The notes below the pieces were generated by a model. It did not search any database. It was not told the origin of the DNA and saw only the letters and a list, made by a program, of their open reading frames with translations. This document shows, one piece after another, positions 58,649 through 64,000 of a stretch of 64,000 nucleotides of DNA (position 1 is the first letter of the stretch; every line of letters begins with the position of its first letter). This stretch comes from Micropterix aruncella (taxonomy: Eukaryota > Arthropoda > Insecta > Lepidoptera > Micropterigidae). The position numbers were made by a program, and so were the translations under genes. The stretch covers positions 10,969,921 through 11,033,920 of the forward strand of contig OX155955.1 of the NCBI GenBank assembly GCA_944548615.1. The letters are read 5' to 3'.

Positions 58649-60329
58649 CAGACGTGGCCAATTCATTAGACTCAAACGAAAAAGTTGTGGTTTTCAAGGT
58701 TTATTTCTAAGCAATTCTAAATTTATAGGACAATAACGAAAGCTAGTATTTAGTATGTATTCCTTTAGCTTCTACTAAAGTTTTGATGTACGTTGTCATG
58801 GAAAAAAACAAGGTTTGGCACATGTTTTTGACTTCTTCATCACGGTGTCATATAGAGTTGAGTTTTAATATGAGCTGAGTCTTGGCTGTTATTCGTCTTG
58901 TTTTCAATCTTTTTTGACAATTGACCACAAATTCTCAGTGGGATTTATTCCGGGCCGTTCCCTGGCCAGGATAGCACAGAAACTTGGTTATCAGCCAAAA
59001 AAATGGTGACTTTCTTAGCTTAGTAGGAAAGTTGCACCGCCGTGCATGAAAGTTCCATCTTTTTCAGAAAACCACTCATCCATTTAATGCAAAAGTCACT
59101 CTTGGAGTACTTTTATGTACTGGTCTAGACGCATGGTTGCTTCTACACTGTATAGCCTTCCTGGTCCCTTCACAGACATGCAGCTCCACACATGACTAAC
59201 GTCGGATGCTTCACACATTGCTGAATGCAGTCGCTGTGAAGCACTTCCTCAACGTACTGAGCAGTTTCCTCACTAATGGAAAATATTGATTCGTCACTGA
59301 AGCATACCTGAATAAAAAAGTTGCTCATTATGCCCCAAAATATTAGCAAATCTCTGTCCTGGATACTAGTTTGGTAGAAAAAAATATTTCAACCAAATTG
59401 GTGTGCGGTAATTTTTTTCATGATTTATTCAGATATGTAAAATAAACATTTGGGTTTGTTAACTTGCCCCAGTCTTTCTCTGATTTGTTTTCATGTTCAC
59501 GAGCCCAATCTAGACGTTTTTTTGCCATGGCAGGTGTAATCTTTGTCTTTTTTCTTAGCCACCGAGCTTTCAGACCACCATCAAAAACTTTACGGCAGAT
59601 TGTTCTGGAGGATACATCGATTCCTTAGTCTGCCATATTTTTTTTTAGGTTGGTTGAAGTATGCTTGCGGTTCTTCCGGCACAAATTCGTCAATGTTCTG
59701 GTCGATCGAGGAGTTAATTTGGGATTTCGATAAGTTTTCCCCCCTCGATTATGATTGTACTCCTTATCACTGTCAAGACACTTTGATTCGGCTCACAGTT
59801 TTTTGCGAAATATTTTTTCTGGGCGATTTCTCGCTGTGAAAGTGTTTTTTATTTCAGCAGAATTATTACAACAGTAACATTTTGCAGACAAGTCTTTTTT
59901 CGACCCATTTTCGATTTTCGACGATAAAATTATAAATTTCACCCTAGAAATGGTTACTTGGTATAAAATTGAAAATATCTTGTAGATTTTAGCCCCAAGC
60001 ATTTTTTTTATCTCTAATTCTGTCAGTATCTTAAAACAATATTCAAAAAGAATTATTAAAGTCCGACCAAAAACACTTTAAACTCATCTTAAACAATACA
60101 ATTGAACTGAAAAGGTTGTGTGTCAAACACCGGTCATATGCATTTATGGGTGTTTCCAGCAATTAAAGTTCCATTATGTGTTCAAGTACTTAACAACTTA
60201 AGAGGACATATTGCCAATTCTATTGAGCCGACATATTATGAATTTCATGTAGTAAGGAAAGATTATATAACAATTACTTCAACAAAAGTCAAATAATGTT
60301 TGGTGAGTCTAATGAATTGTCCACGTCTG
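58649..60329. mobile_element. Tc1-like element, 1681 bp, complete ends but decayed
   Basis: Terminal inverted repeats CAGACGTGGCCAATTCATTA (58649 on) and its mirror TAATGAATTGTCCACGTCTG (ending 60329), about 26 of 27 matching, are flanked by TA (58647-58648, 60330-60331). Length and TA duplication fit Tc1/mariner. Minus-strand sequence resembles Tc1 transposase (for example around 58925-58960, 'NPTENLW'-like) but is interrupted many times. Confidence 0.85.
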
Positions 60330-60367
60330 TATATCAATATCCATAAATACGAAATTGCAATGATGAC

Positions 60368-60526
60368 AAGCTCTATAAACAAATGCATTTTGTGCATAGT
60401 TAGAACTGACTGAATAATGACAAGTTTAATTTCTTGCTCAATAAACAAATGCGTTCAAGCTCTATAAACAAATGCATTTTGTGCATAGTTAGAACTGACT
60501 GAATAATGACAAGTTTAATTTCTTGC
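60368..60526 (+). repeat. 89-bp tandem duplication
   Basis: AAGCTCTATAAACAAATGCA and the following 49 bp, ending TTTAATTTCTTGC, occur at 60368 and again at 60457. Immediately to the right are several 'ccttaac(c)ag' repeats (60555-60625). Confidence 0.85.
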
Positions 60527-60529
60527 GTT

Positions 60530-61068
60530 GAGCACAATGGAGACATCGAAACGTCCTTAACCAGCTCTTAACAGCTCTTAACAGTTAAGGACTTAACAGT
60601 CCTTAAACGTCCTTAACCAGATCATAACGTCCCAGCTCTCCGTTGGTAATATTGCAAGGCGCTTTAATAAAAATGCTCTCCAAGAACGAGCTTAACCGCG
60701 CCTGGTAAGCAAGGTTTGATGAGACCCCTCTCTTATTGTAGGAGGTTTCTTGTTTTCAGCGATTTGAAGAGCGATGCGGTTCGAAGCTTCTGAATCCACG
60801 CGCGAACTTTTTAGTGCAGCTTATGTCCTACAGCTTCTTTACGATTCTTAAGTTTCCTAATTCACTAAATAATCCTTAATGATTAGGTAGCGAGTTAGGT
60901 CAGATAAAGATGATTTTGTTAACAACTTTATTTTGTGACTACACAATAATCCAATCCTTGTCTTTGTCTTTACCCCTCGGACAATCCCATTTTACCCCTT
61001 TAGGGGTAATTACCCGGGAATAGCTGATATAGTGGAACCCCGTGCGGCGTCACGCCGTGATCTTTACT
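60530..61068. other. no recognised gene
   Basis: Repeats of 'cagctcttaa' and 'acgtccttaac' (60555-60630), then unclassified sequence. Confidence 0.35.
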
Positions 61069-61600
61069 TTCCCGGTCCACCAACCGACCAGGAGCGAAAG
61101 AATTGTGAACGCGCATTATTTTTATAAATGACGGAAATGTTCATTTTGAGTCTCCCTGGGACGATTAAAACCATTTTCAGATTGTAGTCTATTTGTTGTC
61201 TGTGTGTGTGTGTATCTGTTTGTCTGTATTCCTCCATGATAGCGCCCAAACCTTAATCCGATTTTGCTGAAATTCGGTATGCAGGCATCATTTGGTCATG
61301 GCAAGAGTTGAAAAGATTGTGGTTGAAATCGGTCCACCAGTCATATATCACCCTAGAAATATTGGACTTAGAGACCTGAAATTTGGTACACAAATGCCTT
61401 GTTGGGCCGAAATCACATTTCAAAATTTGGTTGGAATATCTAAATTCCGCCATATATTCATATTAAATATTAACGCCGTCTGTTGGCACTTGGCTAAACT
61501 CAGACCTTATCTGAGAAACGAACCGCGCCGCCTGAGGCGTCGCAATGAAACTTAACCGGTTTCGTCCGCCGGCCGAGAGAGGGCGCTCATCGACTTTTTT
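61069..61600 (+). repeat. dispersed repeat, copy 2 (inverted partner of 44420-44836)
   Basis: Begins ACTTTCCCGGTCCACCAACC and ends CCGCCGGCCGAGAGAGGGCG. It contains the 'gcccaaaccttaatccgattttgctgaaat' phrase common in such repeats. The following 61597-61670 matches 38621-38700 ('gatcagtcc.tgg.tacttgccggg'). Confidence 0.6.
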
Positions 61601-62119
61601 AATGAAATTAATATTCAGATGAGATCAGTCCTTGGTTACTTGCCGGGTATGTCTTGGGGTGACACAACCGATTTTTATTTGGTGGAGTCACCGTGCGGCG
61701 TCGCGCCGTGATATTTTAGTGACATCGTCCAATGTCTTACACGCCCTTCCGACCACCTCCTTGACATTATTGTTCTCGCAGCGGCTCTCCGGGTCATCGA
61801 ACACCTGTTGGGCAAGTGTGAATCACCGATTATGGTCCCCCGTGACCATTGTTTGCTCGGACTCTCGACCAGCCGGAGACTATGGTCACCAAGTGGGCTA
61901 ATCGAAAACGGTGCGTTTCATTCACCGGCCTTTCGTTGAACTCGCTTTGGCAAGTGGCGGCTGGCGAGCCTCCCAGTTTGTACTTTGCTGCTACCCGCCC
62001 ACCGCGACCTCCTTCCTATACAACCATCGGTGTTGCCAGTCCATAATGTCTATCGCTCTCTTTCTTTGTAGTTGTCCTTCATAATTAAATAATCTATCAT
62101 TCCCATATATAAAAAATAT

Positions 62120-62215
62120 AATATAATAAAATATATAATAAAAATAGCATAATAATATAATAAATAATAATAAAATAATAATAATATAATAATAATAATA
62201 TAATAATTATAACTT
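62120..62215. repeat. (ATA/AATA)n low-complexity tract
   Basis: Imperfect ATA and AATAAT repeats over about 95 bp. Confidence 0.9.
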
Positions 62216-62489
62216 CTATCACAATTGCTACATCATATAGCAAGAAATAAATATCTCCGTCTAGGCCAGGATGTCGAAATCAAACTGCCAATAATTCTTT
62301 CATATCGTCGCTATAGATGTGTGACCTCGAACATGCCAACAAACAAACTTTTCAAGGCATGGAAAAAAATTGAATAGCTTGGTTTACGAGATGTAAATTT
62401 TAAAAAATGGTACTAAACCGTACTAACGATTAAAACTGTCAAAGAGTTAAGTGGTTTGCGAGGAATTACCTTGTTTGTTTATACTATTT

Positions 62490-62695
62490 GTTGTGAAATT
62501 TCACAATGGGCGGATTTATTGTCATACGACAGTCTCTTAAAACCAACCCTACTATGAAGTGTTTATATGTATATGTGCGTCTAGCGAGTGTGTCTTTTTA
62601 TTGCATTCGATCGACAGAATTGAACTGCAATTCTGTTAATTTTATCCCAACGGAAAATGGTAACGCAGCCGGGAATCGAACCCCTTACAAAGTAA
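62490..62695 (-). mobile_element. tRNA-derived SINE, copy 2
   Basis: Minus-strand GGGGTTCGATTCCCGGCTGC contains the B-box. It shares the 'caatgggcggattta', 'accaaccctacta' and 'cgatcgacagaattga' blocks with 51290-51505. Confidence 0.65.
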
Positions 62696-62699
62696 GATC

Positions 62700-63600
62700 A
62701 GTCGACCTATACTTACTTTGAATACAACCATTATATTTACAGTGAAACTGTGAATGTTTTTTAATTCACAGGTTTAAAAGGGAATTTAGCAAAAATCTAA
62801 TCAACCTGGGTCAATGAATGTGTAATCCTTAAGAGGTGTACCTTATACCATTGTCTTTTAATTATTTTTTATATCAAGACTTTCATGTTCTTTGACCTCA
62901 ATGAATTATTTTACTTTTGCCAATTTTGAATTTACCTTTAACTCTTTCAGAAACTTTTTTTCGCATATAATAGTTTTTTTGACATAATTATTATTACTGA
63001 TCACGAAGCCACACTCGCATCAGCTCAATTTTGAACGCATATTTTCTGTATATGCATTTTTTTTTTGTAAAAATAGCAGGAACCACCCTCAGCAGAAATC
63101 GCCCTCTTAACAAAGTACCTAACATGGATCCAAAGGTTTTTGTATTTTGTATATCTACGTGGTCATTAAACTGTCTCCAAGTTTTCAGATCTCAATGGCA
63201 ATGCGATGCCTTTTAATTTGCTCCTAGTTCTATACATTTCCTGTGAAGTTAAAGGTTAAATAGTTTTTATAGAGTAATATTTATCTTCGAATTGAAGAGG
63301 TTTATTTCTTGTTTGTTTTATTGACAAGCTTTATCTGTTCTACTAGTATGTTCTTGTAACAATTGATTGAGCTTCGATAATATCATTTTCATAATGATGT
63401 TTCGTCGGATCTTTTCAACCCCCCTTGCTATTTCTTGCACTGAATATGGCATAAATTTCAAGTTGAAGAGGACGTCCATAAGACAAGATTTCTTGATGTT
63501 TAATCTATTTGTGGAAATCAATTGAATCGTAATTTAATTATTATGTATGCTAAAAGAGTCCACAGCTTGTAATTTCGACATAACCGCTTTTCAATAGCTG
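62700..63600. other. AT-rich stretch, no recognised gene
   Basis: A 67-codon minus-strand frame at 63318-63521 has no recognised motif and I do not support it as a gene. Confidence 0.35.
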
Positions 63601-63639
63601 ATTGGCAACACCGTCCGCAACCAGCCTTCTGTCTGACCG

Positions 63640-63974
63640 AGCTGTCAGTTTCCGATGTGCATTCGAACGTCGCGGTGCCGTTGTGAGGGTCTATTCGCGC
63701 GTCGCTCGCTACGCCTAGTTACTCTCCTCGGCTCTATGTTCGCCTGATACTTATTCTGATAAATCGATTGTGTTTGTTCGATTGGTAAATAATTCTAATC
63801 GTCTAACGTTTCCCGTGGGCGATCACTCGATTGATTTCGTTTTTCCGACAAGTGGATTTTGCTGTGTTCAATTTGCCTTTGTGTTTTGTTAAATAAAATA
63901 TCAGTGTCATTGTACCGTTGGACAACCGATCGCGGAACATTCAAACTCATCCAACGGAGCTTCTCGAGTATTTG
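63640..63974 (+). promoter_or_regulatory. candidate promoter and non-coding first exon of a gene to the right
   Basis: CpG-rich sequence (63600-63730) contains an arthropod-type initiator TCAGTT at about 63646 and is followed by T-rich leader without a long frame. A donor-like TTTG|GTACGT occurs at about 63974. The pattern suggests a 5'UTR exon of a gene continuing beyond the window; no coding sequence is visible. Confidence 0.3.
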
Positions 63975-64000
63975 GTACGTGTCTTTTTTTTGCGGTATTC

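Overview
The window looks like intergenic and intronic DNA from an insect, most likely a moth or butterfly. It is AT-rich and eukaryotic: GT-AG introns, almost no intact long reading frames, and dense layers of broken transposable elements. The only confidently named host gene is zucchini (zuc / PLD6-like mitochondrial nuclease of the piRNA pathway). It lies on the minus strand as two coding exons (27029-26639 and 13589-13357) separated by an intron of about 13 kb. A second host-like gene enters from the left edge on the minus strand: a 12-nt coding exon at 1068-1057 and a long exon from 670 to the window edge, giving an acidic/serine-rich, lysine-rich protein of unknown function. The lepidopteran assignment is inference, from the RTE-type 3' ends and the general repeat content.

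Layout. 1-1.2 kb: partial unknown gene with a CpG-rich first exon. 2-12.8 kb: MITEs, a tandem repeat carrying DRE-like palindromes, an unclassified retroelement copy, a PIF/Harbinger pseudogene and TTAA-flanked MITEs. 13.36-27.03 kb: zuc. Its intron holds a mariner pseudogene (about 14.05-24.67 kb) that is itself split at a TTAA by a 9.25-kb DNA transposon (14479-23731). That transposon encodes a DDE transposase joined in frame to a YqaJ-type PD-(D/E)XK nuclease. It in turn carries a 262-bp TTAA MITE, a 962-bp foldback element, an RTE-derived tandem array, a tRNA-like module and a 236-bp tandem duplication of its putative first exon. 30-36 kb: remains of an R2/NeSL-like retroelement, non-LTR retroelements and Penelope-like elements. 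36-45 kb: unclassified repeats, MITEs and a LINE reverse-transcriptase remnant. 45.5-46.3 kb: a very long (TA)n tract. 46.8-51 kb: a Harbinger fragment and a decayed Jockey-like LINE split by a MITE. 51.3-51.5 and 62.5-62.7 kb: two copies of a tRNA-derived SINE. 52.0-56.96 kb: a second, internally deleted copy of the TTAA/YqaJ transposon in the opposite orientation. 57.7-60.3 kb: a LINE 3' end and a complete-length but decayed Tc1-like element. The last 400 bp resemble a promoter and non-coding first exon of a plus-strand gene that continues outside.

The most interesting system is the TTAA transposon with the fused DDE transposase-YqaJ nuclease. Two copies, an interrupted mariner ORF and an internal empty site together define its ends, its target-site duplication, and two nonsense mutations in the longer copy. 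The TTAA duplication and the DDE/CxxH arrangement suggest a Kolobok-like element rather than a classical Mutator or piggyBac.
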